Position numbers and translations under genes: made by a program. Source: Peteryoungia rhizophila (lineage in GTDB: Bacteria > Pseudomonadota > Alphaproteobacteria > Rhizobiales > Rhizobiaceae). Taken from it: 64,000 bases of DNA. Numbering within the stretch: the stretch's first letter is position 1; every line of letters begins with the position of its first letter. Below the pieces are notes generated by a model that made no database searches, was not told where the DNA came from, and worked only from the letters and a program-made list of their open reading frames with translations. This document shows positions 16,501 to 23,831 of the stretch, piece by piece. The stretch covers positions 682,001-746,000 of the forward strand of contig NZ_STGT01000002.1 of assembly GCF_004912145.1 (NCBI RefSeq), in the 5' to 3' direction.

Positions 16501-17569
16501 CGAGGGGACTGGGCTGGGGCTGGCGATCACGGCCGGCCTCGTCAAGCTGTTCGGTGGGCGGCTCGATGTTTCATCCGAGGTCGGAAAGGGTTCTGCATTT
16601 TCCGTCGAACTGCCACTCACCATCGTCGCCGAGCGTCGGAGGCAGAAGGAATTGCCGACGACGGTCAAGGATGCACGGGTGCTCGTCATCGACGACAATG
16701 CCGTCAACCGTCGGATCGTCACTGAGCAGCTCAAGATGTGGGGCTTTGATGGCCTTGCCGTTCCCGATGGTCCGACCGGCCTTCAGATCCTTGATGCGGC
16801 GCATGCGGAAGGGCTCGCGATCGACGCCGTCATCGTTGATTACCAGATGCCCGACATGAATGGCCTGGATGTCGCACGAGCGATCCGCAACGATCGCCGC
16901 TTCGACGAGATCGCGCTCATCTTCCTCACCTCGATGGACATGGTCGGTGACGACCGTCTGTTCGAGAGCCTCAAGGTGCAGGCGCATCTGATGAAGCCGG
17001 CACGGGCGAATGTCCTGCGCGGGGCGATCATCGATGTGGTGCGCACCGCTCGGGTGCATGGCGTCAATTCCGCGCGGTTGCGCCCTTCGCCGCCGCCGTT
17101 GCTTGCAAGCCGTCCCCCTGTGTTGCAGGCCGAGGCTGTGACTGTTGATAAGCCCTTTGGCGATACAGGCCTCAGAGTGCTGATCGCCGAGGACAATGCA
17201 GTCAATCAGATCGTCTTCCGGCAGATCCTGACCGGGAGCGGGATCGCCTACCGCCTCGTCGGCAATGGCGAGGAAGCAGTCGAGGCCTGGGCCAGTGAGC
17301 CGCCGGATCTGATCCTCATGGATGTCTCGATGCCGGTGATGAACGGTCATCAGGCGACCCAGGCGATCCGCTCGGCAGAGCAGGGAACGGGCCGCCGGAT
17401 CCCGATTATCGGCGTCACGGCACATGCGCTCGACAGTGATCGCGAAGCCTGCCTTGCGGCCGGCATGGATGACTATCTGTCCAAGCCGATCTCGCCGGAG
17501 TTGCTCCTGAACAAGATCGAAGAATGGATCGGCAGGCCGGTCGCGACTGCCGTCGGCGCGGATCGTTGA
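13556..17569 (+). CDS. soluble multi-PAS hybrid sensor histidine kinase with two receiver domains
   Basis: About 1337 residues without membrane helices, so a cytoplasmic sensor. Roughly six PAS-like modules fill residues 1-780, alternating AERTP-like PAS folds (YPLATYVRSADHRLLFANSAY is one) with PAS_7-type modules (LPVGIIVLDSDLKISFANP). HisKA follows with the phospho-acceptor His at about 805 (NMSHEIRTPMNG). The HATPase has its N box NLLGNAIKFTEKGHV and the G boxes DTGIGIP and GTGLGLAI. REC1 has Asp about 1095 (VIVDYQMPD) and REC2 has Asp about 1256 (LILMDVSMP). There is no output domain, so it must signal through a phosphotransfer protein. The start is unsettled: GTG 13556 is used, and TTG codons at 13514 and 13586 are alternatives. 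Confidence 0.85.
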   Translation: MNRDLIRGSALLELVRDKIAALDLPSYVKDSELRYVAVNPAFARLHNLAPESFIGRSDREIFGADLDGYRDDRERRVLVFGEEEELHLRPFPDGPVQILRIERFFDDDDRMYLFGLMDQGIAAVSSPTAVAAALPSAALFQAVLEQYPLATYVRSADHRLLFANSAYADMVGRPIRDLVGRTEQEIFPDLGQDYFEGNSRVLGGGVTEEVQETFIRADGTRLPVLSRVGAVTGPDGERYIVGSITDLSPLREEQQKLEAARQESEALQLHLQSLMASLPVGIIVLDSDLKISFANPAAIDMAELDPPIPLVGMTYREFLMLTMGRGLASLSAGELEERVAFRMEQVIGLVEGPLIDVKTPSGRALAGGSRRMDGGRILLTYSDVSDMVQREEETLLYRATLEQMPVPVFIRDTNRRMIYVNTAYEELHGQRREDIYGLTEVELWPENGQIMKEENLRIFATGEMIEKNREVVVRDGQEISVITRLSRITTAENKHYLVGSVNDITILKKGQQALLEAQERTGALYSNMVAMLQVMPVGVVIIDRDYMVEFANEKCREIWKWPDELPLRDLSFRRYCEENHKRGWAWPGVEFEEGYRRRIAQFDVFEGSHVTELDYDDGKFVLATITRLHDRKILLTYSDLTEIRQREREITEAQQQLERLGGFVRESMRMMSQGLLMIEHGRVAEVNPSFARILDVPEDMLRAGASWRPVFQYCAERGDFGADAETVLTQWQSALQSSAAISTNFLVAGKTWVKLEATFGGDRSCVVVLTDFTELKAREAELEVLLARAEAADKAKSDFLANMSHEIRTPMNGVLGMAELLSKSELDSRQKTFVDIMVKSGNALLTIINDILDFSKIDAGQLKLRKSPFDPVEAIEDVATLLSSAAAEKDIELVVSGDESVEHTFMGDPGRFRQIVTNLLGNAIKFTEKGHVHVAVSTSGTQDGQALLTLRIEDTGIGIPPEMQAKIFEKFSQVDTSSTRRHEGTGLGLAITAGLVKLFGGRLDVSSEVGKGSAFSVELPLTIVAERRRQKELPTTVKDARVLVIDDNAVNRRIVTEQLKMWGFDGLAVPDGPTGLQILDAAHAEGLAIDAVIVDYQMPDMNGLDVARAIRNDRRFDEIALIFLTSMDMVGDDRLFESLKVQAHLMKPARANVLRGAIIDVVRTARVHGVNSARLRPSPPPLLASRPPVLQAEAVTVDKPFGDTGLRVLIAEDNAVNQIVFRQILTGSGIAYRLVGNGEEAVEAWASEPPDLILMDVSMPVMNGHQATQAIRSAEQGTGRRIPIIGVTAHALDSDREACLAAGMDDYLSKPISPELLLNKIEEWIGRPVATAVGADR

Positions 17570-18301
17570 TCAGGCCGGGTGCCTGATGCCGCAGAGCATT
17601 TCCCGCTTGCCGGCGAAACCCGAACGGCGTTCTACGTCGAAGCCTGCCGCAATCAGATTGCGCCGCACGAAGCCGGCTGCGGCATAGGTCGCGAAGCTGC
17701 CGCCCGGCTTCGTCGTGTCGAAGACCCGCCGCATCAATTCGGCCGACCACATGGCGCTGTTGCGCGATGGTGCAAAGCCGTCGAGGAACCAGGCGTCGAA
17801 GGTGAAGGTGCTTGCCGTCAGATTCTCGAGCGCATCGCCGCAGATGACCGATAGTCGCGTCTGCTCGTCCAGATCGATTTCAACAACACCCGAAGGATGT
17901 TTTGGCCAGAGCGCCGCGAGCGCCTGTCGTTCGGTATCGATTTCGGGCCAGCGGGCGAGGGCGCGGTCGATGTCTTCCGCCGTCATCGGGAAAAGTTCGA
18001 AGGAGACGAAGTCCAGCCGGGCGTCCGACTTGCGATACTGCTTCCATTGCCGCCAGGTCTCGCAGGCGTTCAAACCGGTGCCGAAGCCGAGTTCGCCGAT
18101 GGTAAAATGCGCCGCATCCGCCCAGCGGGCCGGCAGACCATTTCCGGCGAGAAACACATGGCCGCATTCCAGCCGACCGTCCGTCTGGCAATAAAAATGA
18201 TCGCCAAAGGCGGTGGAAAAGGGCATATCGCCGTCGTGCCAGGTGAGCGGTGCCTGGGTATCGCCGGTGCCTGGCGGATAATTTGAATGGGTCATGGCCA
18301 T
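17570..18301 (-). CDS. mnmD: tRNA U34 5-methylaminomethyl-2-thiouridine methyltransferase MnmD
   Basis: 243 residues. The SAM-binding motif GELGFGTGLN is at 69-78, and WFLDGFAPSRN around 170 is the signature of MnmC2/MnmD. The enzyme methylates nm5U34 to mnm5U34 in tRNAs reading split codon boxes. In E. coli this domain is fused to an FAD oxidase as MnmC; here the oxidase-like gene is separate and divergent. Two start codons six bases apart are possible (18301, 18295), because the start region is the palindrome CATGGCCATG shared with the neighbour. Its stop codon abuts the stop of the histidine kinase. Confidence 0.85.
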   Translation of the reverse strand: MAMTHSNYPPGTGDTQAPLTWHDGDMPFSTAFGDHFYCQTDGRLECGHVFLAGNGLPARWADAAHFTIGELGFGTGLNACETWRQWKQYRKSDARLDFVSFELFPMTAEDIDRALARWPEIDTERQALAALWPKHPSGVVEIDLDEQTRLSVICGDALENLTASTFTFDAWFLDGFAPSRNSAMWSAELMRRVFDTTKPGGSFATYAAAGFVRRNLIAAGFDVERRSGFAGKREMLCGIRHPA

Positions 18302-19493
18302 GTCCGATAAATCCCCAGCGATGTCAGGTCAATTGCGGGCAGACCTCGTGATCGTCGGCGGCGGCATCATGGGCCTGTGGGCGGCGCTGAAAGCGGAGCG
18401 CCGGGGCATCGAGACGATCCTGATCGATGGCGAAACGACTGGCAGTGGCGCGAGTGGCGGCCTGCTCGGGGCGCTCATGGCGCATATGCCAGATCGCTGG
18501 AACGAGAAAAAGCAGCTGCAGTTCGATGGTCTGGTGTCGCTGGAAACAGAGATTGCCGAGCTCGAATCCGAAACAGGGCTATCGGCAGGCTATCGCCGCT
18601 GCGGGCGGCTGATCCCGTTGCCGAAGCCGCATCTGCGGCCGCTTGCCGAACGCCATTCCCGCGAGGCGGAGACGAACTGGCGCCAACACGGCCATGCCTT
18701 CGACTGGACCGTGATCGGGGAAAGCCCTTGGGCCGGATGGCCATCGCGCGACGTCTGCGACGCGGGCCTGGTGCATGACGGATTTGCGGGGCGGGTGTCA
18801 CCGCGTGCGCTCATCGGGGCACTCCGGACACGGCTGGAAAAGACGAGGCGCGTGCAAGTCCTCGAAGGTCTTGCCGCGCAATCCATCGACGCCCGCGCCG
18901 GGCGGCTCGAGCTCTCCGATGGCTCGTCGGTCGGCTTCGGCAAGCTTCTCGTTGCGGCCGGTGTCGGTTCCTTTCCGCTGCTCGCAACCCTGGGGGCTCC
19001 GCTGGCAAAGCCCCTTGGCCGTGGCGTCAAGGGCCAGGCGGCGCTGCTGAAGGTGGACCTACCAGCGGACCTGCCGCTTCTCTATCTCGACGGGCTTTAT
19101 GTGGTGCCGCATGAAGGCGGCCATGTCGCGATCGGCAGCACCAGCGAGAATCAGTTCACTGAACCCTTTTCGACGGATGCCCAGCTCGATGCCTTGATCG
19201 GAGAGGCGCGACAGCTTGCGCCGGTTCTGAGCAATGCCGAGGTCGTCGAACGCTGGGCGGGCCTTCGGCCCAAGGCCATTGACCGCGATCCCATGGTCGG
19301 CCCTCATCCCGAGCATGGGCATGTTCACGCGCTGACCGGCGGCTTCAAGGTCAGCTTCGGCATCGCCCATCTGCTGGCTGATGCCGCGCTCGATGCGATC
19401 GAGGGACAAGCGCTTCCATTGCCGCAGAGCTTTTCGCTGGCGCATCACGTTTCAGTGGCATTGGAATGTGAAATTTCCGGAAAAAACGACTGA
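18294..19493 (+). CDS. FAD-dependent oxidoreductase (DAO family), possible MnmC1 equivalent
   Basis: 399 residues. The N-terminal Rossmann motif VIVGGGIMGLWAALKAERRG (about 19-38) binds FAD. GSGASGGLLGALMAHMPDRW follows, as in D-amino-acid oxidase family proteins and the FAD half of MnmC, where the last residues (LTGGFKVSFGIAHLLAD) also match. Next to mnmD it plausibly oxidises cmnm5U34 to nm5U34 in tRNA, the step before MnmD; this is inferred from context. Its start overlaps the mnmD start in an antiparallel manner (ATG at 18294 or 18300). An unspecific amino-acid oxidase is the alternative. Confidence 0.75.
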   Translation: MAMSDKSPAMSGQLRADLVIVGGGIMGLWAALKAERRGIETILIDGETTGSGASGGLLGALMAHMPDRWNEKKQLQFDGLVSLETEIAELESETGLSAGYRRCGRLIPLPKPHLRPLAERHSREAETNWRQHGHAFDWTVIGESPWAGWPSRDVCDAGLVHDGFAGRVSPRALIGALRTRLEKTRRVQVLEGLAAQSIDARAGRLELSDGSSVGFGKLLVAAGVGSFPLLATLGAPLAKPLGRGVKGQAALLKVDLPADLPLLYLDGLYVVPHEGGHVAIGSTSENQFTEPFSTDAQLDALIGEARQLAPVLSNAEVVERWAGLRPKAIDRDPMVGPHPEHGHVHALTGGFKVSFGIAHLLADAALDAIEGQALPLPQSFSLAHHVSVALECEISGKND

Positions 19494-19640
19494 ATACCCC
19501 AAATTTGGCGGGGCCGGACACGATAGTCGTCGGAAGATGTGCTTTGCCCGCTTCGTGATACTGTCATGCAAATCACCTATCCACCGGGTTGAAACGGCAT
19601 TTGCTAAAGTGCCGAAGCGGGCCAGTGCGAGGTGCTCGAC

Positions 19641-20348
19641 ATGCGTTATGCCATCTGCTTTACGCCGCCGGCCGGAGATCCGCTCGCCCATGCGGCAGCG
19701 CGCTGGCTCGGTCGCAACGTGTTTTCCGGAGAGGCGGAAGAGCATCCGGGCCTGAAAGGGCTCGGCGTGCACGAGATCGCCTTCCACACGGCGCTACCGC
19801 GCCGTTTCGGCTTTCATGCCACATTCAAGGCGCCCTTTCGCTTGAGCGAAGGATCCTCAGAGTCCGCCCTGCTTCGGGAAATCATGCATTTTGCCGGTCG
19901 CATGGAGCCTGTCGTGCTCCCGGGGCTCACTGTCGGTCGCATCGGTGACGTCTATGGCCTGATCCTTGGGCGGCCCTGCTCTTCAGTCGATTATCTGGCG
20001 GCCTCCATTGTTCAGGCCTTCGATGGTTTCCGTGCCCCACTCTCCGAAGTGGAGATCGAGCGGCGCAATCCCGAGCGGCTGTCGGCGCCGCAATTTTCCA
20101 ATCTCAGCCGCTGGGGCCATGCGTACGTGATGGACGAGTTTCGTTTCCACATGACACTGACGGGGCCGCTCCTGGCCAGGGATTTTCCGCGGATCGAGCA
20201 AGCCTTGAAGTCGCATTTCGATCCCGTTCTCGCCGAGCCCGTCGTGGTGACCAATCTCGCCCTCTTTGTCGAAACCGAACGCGGCGCACCGTTCACCGTG
20301 CATTCTCTGCATCCGCTGGGGCGGGTTTCCAGCCGCAAGATCGCCTGA
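19641..20348 (+). CDS. DUF1045 protein, 2H-phosphodiesterase-like
   Basis: 235 residues of the DUF1045 family, often named a putative phosphonate metabolism protein. Two H-x-T motifs, GFHATFKAPF near residue 60 and FHMTLTGPL near 165, are the paired catalytic signature of the 2H phosphoesterase superfamily. In phosphonate operons related proteins sit beside C-P lyase genes, but none is here. The ATG at 19641 is preceded by GAGG eight bases upstream, so the GTG at 19632 is not needed. A 91-bp gap separates it from puuE. Confidence 0.75.
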   Translation: MRYAICFTPPAGDPLAHAAARWLGRNVFSGEAEEHPGLKGLGVHEIAFHTALPRRFGFHATFKAPFRLSEGSSESALLREIMHFAGRMEPVVLPGLTVGRIGDVYGLILGRPCSSVDYLAASIVQAFDGFRAPLSEVEIERRNPERLSAPQFSNLSRWGHAYVMDEFRFHMTLTGPLLARDFPRIEQALKSHFDPVLAEPVVVTNLALFVETERGAPFTVHSLHPLGRVSSRKIA

Positions 20349-20439
20349 CGACTTCGCGCTGCAGCATGGACTGCGTTTTCTATCTCGACAGGTGTCGCCG
20401 TCGCCAATAGCCTCGTGTCAAAACTCAAGAGGTGAACCG

Positions 20440-21360
20440 ATGACGACTGCTCCCTATCCCCGCGACCTGATCGGCTATGGCCGCGACATTCCCGATCCGA
20501 AATGGCCCGGCGATGCGCGGATCGCGGTGCAGTTCGTGGTGAATTACGAGGAAGGCGGCGAGAGCTGCATCCTGGACGGGGATGCGGCGTCGGAAAACCT
20601 GCTGTCGGAAATCGTCGGCGCCCAGCCATGGCCCGGACAGCGCAATCTCAACATGGAATCGATCTACGAATATGGCTCGCGCGCCGGCTTCTGGCGGCTG
20701 TGGCGAATGTTCACCGAGCGCAAGGTGCCGGTCACAGTCTATGGTGTGACGCTCGCCATGGCCCGCAACCCCGAGGCGGTTGCGGCGATGAAGGAAGCCG
20801 ACTGGGAAATCGCAAGCCACGGCTATCGCTGGCTCGAATACAAGGATTTCCCTGAAGACGTCGAGCGCGAGCACATCCGCGAAGCGGTGCGGCTGCACAA
20901 GGAACTGACAGGTTCGCATCCGCTCGGCATGTACCAGGGCAAACCCTCCGACAACACGCTGCGCCTCGTCATGGAGGAGGGCGGTTTCATGTACTCCTCC
21001 GACAATTATTCCGACGACCTACCGTTCTGGGTGCCGGATCTCGACGGGAAACCCTTTCTGATCATCCCCTACACGTTAGAGACCAACGACATGCGCTTTG
21101 CCACCCCGCAGGGCTTCAATACGGGCGACCAGTTTTTCACCTATCTCAAGGACGCCTTCGACGTGCTCTACGAGGAGGGCAGACAAGGCAGCCCGAAGAT
21201 GATGTCCGTCGGCCTGCACTGCCGCCTCGTCGGCCGCCCGGGACGGGCTGCGGCTTTGGCGCGGTTCGTTGATTATGTGACCAGCCATGAGAAGGTGTGG
21301 GTTCCCAAGCGCATCGAGATTGCGGAACACTGGCACGAGCATCACAAGCCGGCGTGGTGA
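20440..21360 (+). CDS. puuE: allantoinase PuuE (polysaccharide-deacetylase fold)
   Basis: 306 residues, beginning YPRDLIGYGRDIPDPKWPG like metal-independent allantoinase PuuE. The NodB-homology core includes VQFVVNYEEGGE, ASHGYRWLEYKDFP and LHCRLVGRPGRA near the C-terminus. It hydrolyses allantoin to allantoate in the cytoplasm and is unrelated to the amidohydrolase-type AllB. AAGAGGTG precedes the ATG. It starts the rightward ureide run puuE, DUF1989, uraD, alc, interrupted by the leftward LysR gene. Confidence 0.9.
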   Translation: MTTAPYPRDLIGYGRDIPDPKWPGDARIAVQFVVNYEEGGESCILDGDAASENLLSEIVGAQPWPGQRNLNMESIYEYGSRAGFWRLWRMFTERKVPVTVYGVTLAMARNPEAVAAMKEADWEIASHGYRWLEYKDFPEDVEREHIREAVRLHKELTGSHPLGMYQGKPSDNTLRLVMEEGGFMYSSDNYSDDLPFWVPDLDGKPFLIIPYTLETNDMRFATPQGFNTGDQFFTYLKDAFDVLYEEGRQGSPKMMSVGLHCRLVGRPGRAAALARFVDYVTSHEKVWVPKRIEIAEHWHEHHKPAW

Positions 21361-21367
21361 GGCTGCT

Positions 21368-22240
21368 CTAAGTACCGAGGCCGGCACTCTCTGCCAGCAG
21401 CCAATCGCGCAAGATCACGGCCGGCTCTGATAAGTCCGCTCCTGACAGCAGCCAGTAGGCCTTGTCCTCGTCGGCGGCTTCGTCAAACAGCACGATCAGC
21501 GTTCCCGCTGCCAGATGGTCGGCGATCAGGGCCGTCGGGCAGAGGCCGATGCCGAGGCCCGAGAGGGCCGAACTCACCAGCAGATTGAAGTCGGCATAGA
21601 GCGGTCCTGAGGGTGTCGGGCTTTGAACGCCACGTGCGGCCAGCCAGGCTTGCCAGGCGGCCTCGGTGGCGTCGTGCAACAGGTCATGGTCAAGCAGGTC
21701 GGCTGGACTGGTGATCGGTCCATGTCGATCCAGATAGCTCGGCGCACAGGTCGGGCGGGTCGCGGCTGGCAGAATGCGCTCGGCGCGACCCGGCGGGCGG
21801 GTGCCGTGACAGATCAGCAGATCTGAGCCGGCTTCGTCCGGAGTGAGTGCCCCTAACGGATAGACGATCGAGACCTGGATGTCGGGATGTGCGGCGCGGA
21901 AGCGGGGCAGGCGGGGGCCGAGCCAGTGGGTGACCACCGAGGGCATACAGGCGAGGCTGGTGCGGGCCAAGGATTTGCGGGCGGTCAGCCGTTCTGCGGC
22001 GCGGGCGATGTGGCCGAGGCCTTCCGAGCAGGCGGCGCCTAATTCGCGGCCGTCAGCGGTCAAGCGCACGCCGCGCGGGCGGCGTTCGAAGAGGGAAAGC
22101 CCCAGCCAATCCTCCAGCGCCTTCACATGCTGGCTAACGGCGGCTGCCGTCATGCCGAGCTCGGTTGCGGCCTGCAGGAAGCTTTCGCGGCGGGCGGCGG
22201 CCTCGAAGGCGCGGAGTGTGGGGAGCGGGGGCAGTTTCAT
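21368..22240 (-). CDS. LysR family regulator (GcvA-like)
   Basis: 290 residues. The N-terminal winged helix (1-62) reads LPTLRAFEAAARRESFLQAA, then MTAAAVSQHVKALEDWLGLSLFERRPRGVRLT, the usual LysR signature. Residues 90-285 form the periplasmic-binding-like effector domain. It lies between puuE and the divergent DUF1989 gene, and a near-perfect 23-bp palindrome lies just before its start. It therefore probably controls itself and the rightward DUF1989-uraD-alc genes in response to a ureide; the ligand is an inference. Confidence 0.88.
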   Translation of the reverse strand: MKLPPLPTLRAFEAAARRESFLQAATELGMTAAAVSQHVKALEDWLGLSLFERRPRGVRLTADGRELGAACSEGLGHIARAAERLTARKSLARTSLACMPSVVTHWLGPRLPRFRAAHPDIQVSIVYPLGALTPDEAGSDLLICHGTRPPGRAERILPAATRPTCAPSYLDRHGPITSPADLLDHDLLHDATEAAWQAWLAARGVQSPTPSGPLYADFNLLVSSALSGLGIGLCPTALIADHLAAGTLIVLFDEAADEDKAYWLLSGADLSEPAVILRDWLLAESAGLGT

Positions 22241-22246
22241 GGCTCT

Positions 22247-22269
22247 ATGACTAAGTCAGACTTGGTCAT
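22247..22269. promoter_or_regulatory. 23-bp palindromic operator candidate
   Basis: ATGACTAAGTC and GACTTGGTCAT flank a central A; 10 of 11 arm positions pair. It starts 7 bp upstream of the lysR start codon, in the divergent region with the DUF1989 gene. Length, symmetry and place fit a LysR recognition site. Confidence 0.65.
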
Positions 22270-22353
22270 GGGGCAAGAAGAGAGGCAGTTGTCTTGATGG
22301 GGTAGGTGGGGCACCTTGGGGATCACATCTTGATGCCCACTCCGGAGCCGCGC

Positions 22354-23211
22354 ATGTCTTCCTTTAACGCAAACATCCCCGTTCCCGCCGATGCCGATGC
22401 ACGGCGCGCGGTGAAGCCCGTCGTCTGCTATCCGGTCGAGTCGCTGAAAGCCCCCGACATGAGCATCCTGGCGCGGGCACGGGCGACGATGGAGAAGATC
22501 GGCGAGGTGAACGTGCCGCCGCGCGAGGGCAACACGTTCGAAGTGCCGAAAGGGCATTTCTTCCGCATCGTCAGCGTCGAGGGGCCGCAGGTTGGGGACC
22601 TTAATCTGTGGAACGCCAACGATCTCTCTGAGCGCTTCTTCTCCGGCAAGACGCGGGCGCTGCATGCGACGCATGTGACGACCGGCAACCGTCTCTGGAG
22701 CAATCTCCCGTCGCTTCGCCCTATGGCGACGATCAGCCATGATACGCTCGGCTGGTATGGTTTTGACGAATTCGGTGGCGGCGTGCATGACGTGATCGGC
22801 ACGCGCTGCGATCCCTATACCAACCGGCTCTTGTCCGGCGGCGACTACCACCATTGCTGTCATTCCAATCTCTGCCGGGCGCTTTCGCATCACAAGGGCA
22901 TCGACATCAAGGCGGCCGAGCCGCATGTGCATGACGTGTTGAACGTCTTCATGTGCACCGGCTTCACCCGCGACACACAGCAGTATTTTATGAAGGCGAG
23001 CCCGGTTCGTCCCGGTGATTTCCTGGAGATGTTCGCCGAAATCGACCTGCTCGGTGGTCTCTCGGCCTGCCCAGGCGGAGATTGCAGCACCAGCCATTCG
23101 AGCGACGTTGCGAAATGCTATCCGCTACTGGTCGAGATCTATCGACCGGACAAGACGCTGCTGGCGGACTGGCCGTTTCCGGAGCGCAACGGCTACCAGT
23201 TGCAGGATTGA
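22354..23211 (+). CDS. DUF1989 / urea carboxylase-associated family protein
   Basis: 285 residues of the DUF1989 family. Conserved stretches are VPPREGNTFEVPKGHFFRIV, QVGDLNLWN, and the Cys/His-rich FGGGVHDVIGTRCDPYTN with CHSNLCRAL and CPGGDCS. The related pair CgdA/CgdB acts as carboxyguanidine deiminase beside urea or guanidine carboxylase. Here a single copy stands between allantoinase and OHCU decarboxylase without a carboxylase, so it may act on a ureide or guanidino compound in purine breakdown. GGAG lies 6 bases before the ATG at 22354, favouring it over ATG 22333. Confidence 0.75.
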   Translation: MSSFNANIPVPADADARRAVKPVVCYPVESLKAPDMSILARARATMEKIGEVNVPPREGNTFEVPKGHFFRIVSVEGPQVGDLNLWNANDLSERFFSGKTRALHATHVTTGNRLWSNLPSLRPMATISHDTLGWYGFDEFGGGVHDVIGTRCDPYTNRLLSGGDYHHCCHSNLCRALSHHKGIDIKAAEPHVHDVLNVFMCTGFTRDTQQYFMKASPVRPGDFLEMFAEIDLLGGLSACPGGDCSTSHSSDVAKCYPLLVEIYRPDKTLLADWPFPERNGYQLQD

Positions 23212-23332
23212 GTGTCTCTCGACAAGCCTCGGGGGCTCGGCTATCCCTTCTGTCATTGCGTCGCCCACTGGGCGACCGCCTCCTTTCGCCATGCCTTCCG
23301 GGCCTGGCTCCAGCATGACGGACAGAGAGAAA

Positions 23333-23830
23333 ATGGACAGAGCGGACTTCGTTCAGCGTTTCGGCGGGGTGTTCGAGCATTCGCCCTTCATCGCGGAGCG
23401 CGCCTTCGATGCCGGTATGATCGAGGAGCCGCTGACGGCGCTCGACGTCCATGATGCGATGGCCATGATTTTCCGGACGTCGAGCGTCGAGGAGCGGCTT
23501 GGCGTGCTCCGCGCGCATCCGGATCTTGCGGGCAAACTCGCGATATCCGGCGAGCTGACGGACGACAGCAAGCGAGAACAGGCGGGCGCCGGTCTCGATC
23601 GCTTGAGTGCTGAAGAACATGCCCGCTTCACCGAGCTCAACACGGCCTATGTGGAGACGTTCGGCTTTCCCTTCATCATCGCGGTCAAGGGGCTGACGAA
23701 GGACGATATACTCGCGGCCTTTGAGACGCGGATCGCCAATGGCCGTGATCAGGAATTCGACACTGCCTGCCATCAGGTGGAAAAAATCGCCAGGCTTCGG
23801 CTCGAAAGCCTGCTTCCGGAGACGCACTGA
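23333..23830 (+). CDS. uraD: 2-oxo-4-hydroxy-4-carboxy-5-ureidoimidazoline (OHCU) decarboxylase
   Basis: 165 residues, all-helical. It begins DRADFVQRFGGVFEHSPFIA and carries the family signature AHPDLAG, in which the His is catalytic, followed by SKREQAGAGLDRLS and the C-terminal NTAYVETFGFPFIIAVKG. It converts OHCU stereospecifically to (S)-allantoin, the step before PuuE. An ATG at 23315 is in frame, but the one at 23333 fits family N-termini and has AGAGAG just upstream. alc begins one base after its stop codon. Confidence 0.88.
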   Translation: MDRADFVQRFGGVFEHSPFIAERAFDAGMIEEPLTALDVHDAMAMIFRTSSVEERLGVLRAHPDLAGKLAISGELTDDSKREQAGAGLDRLSAEEHARFTELNTAYVETFGFPFIIAVKGLTKDDILAAFETRIANGRDQEFDTACHQVEKIARLRLESLLPETH

Positions 23831-23831
23831 C

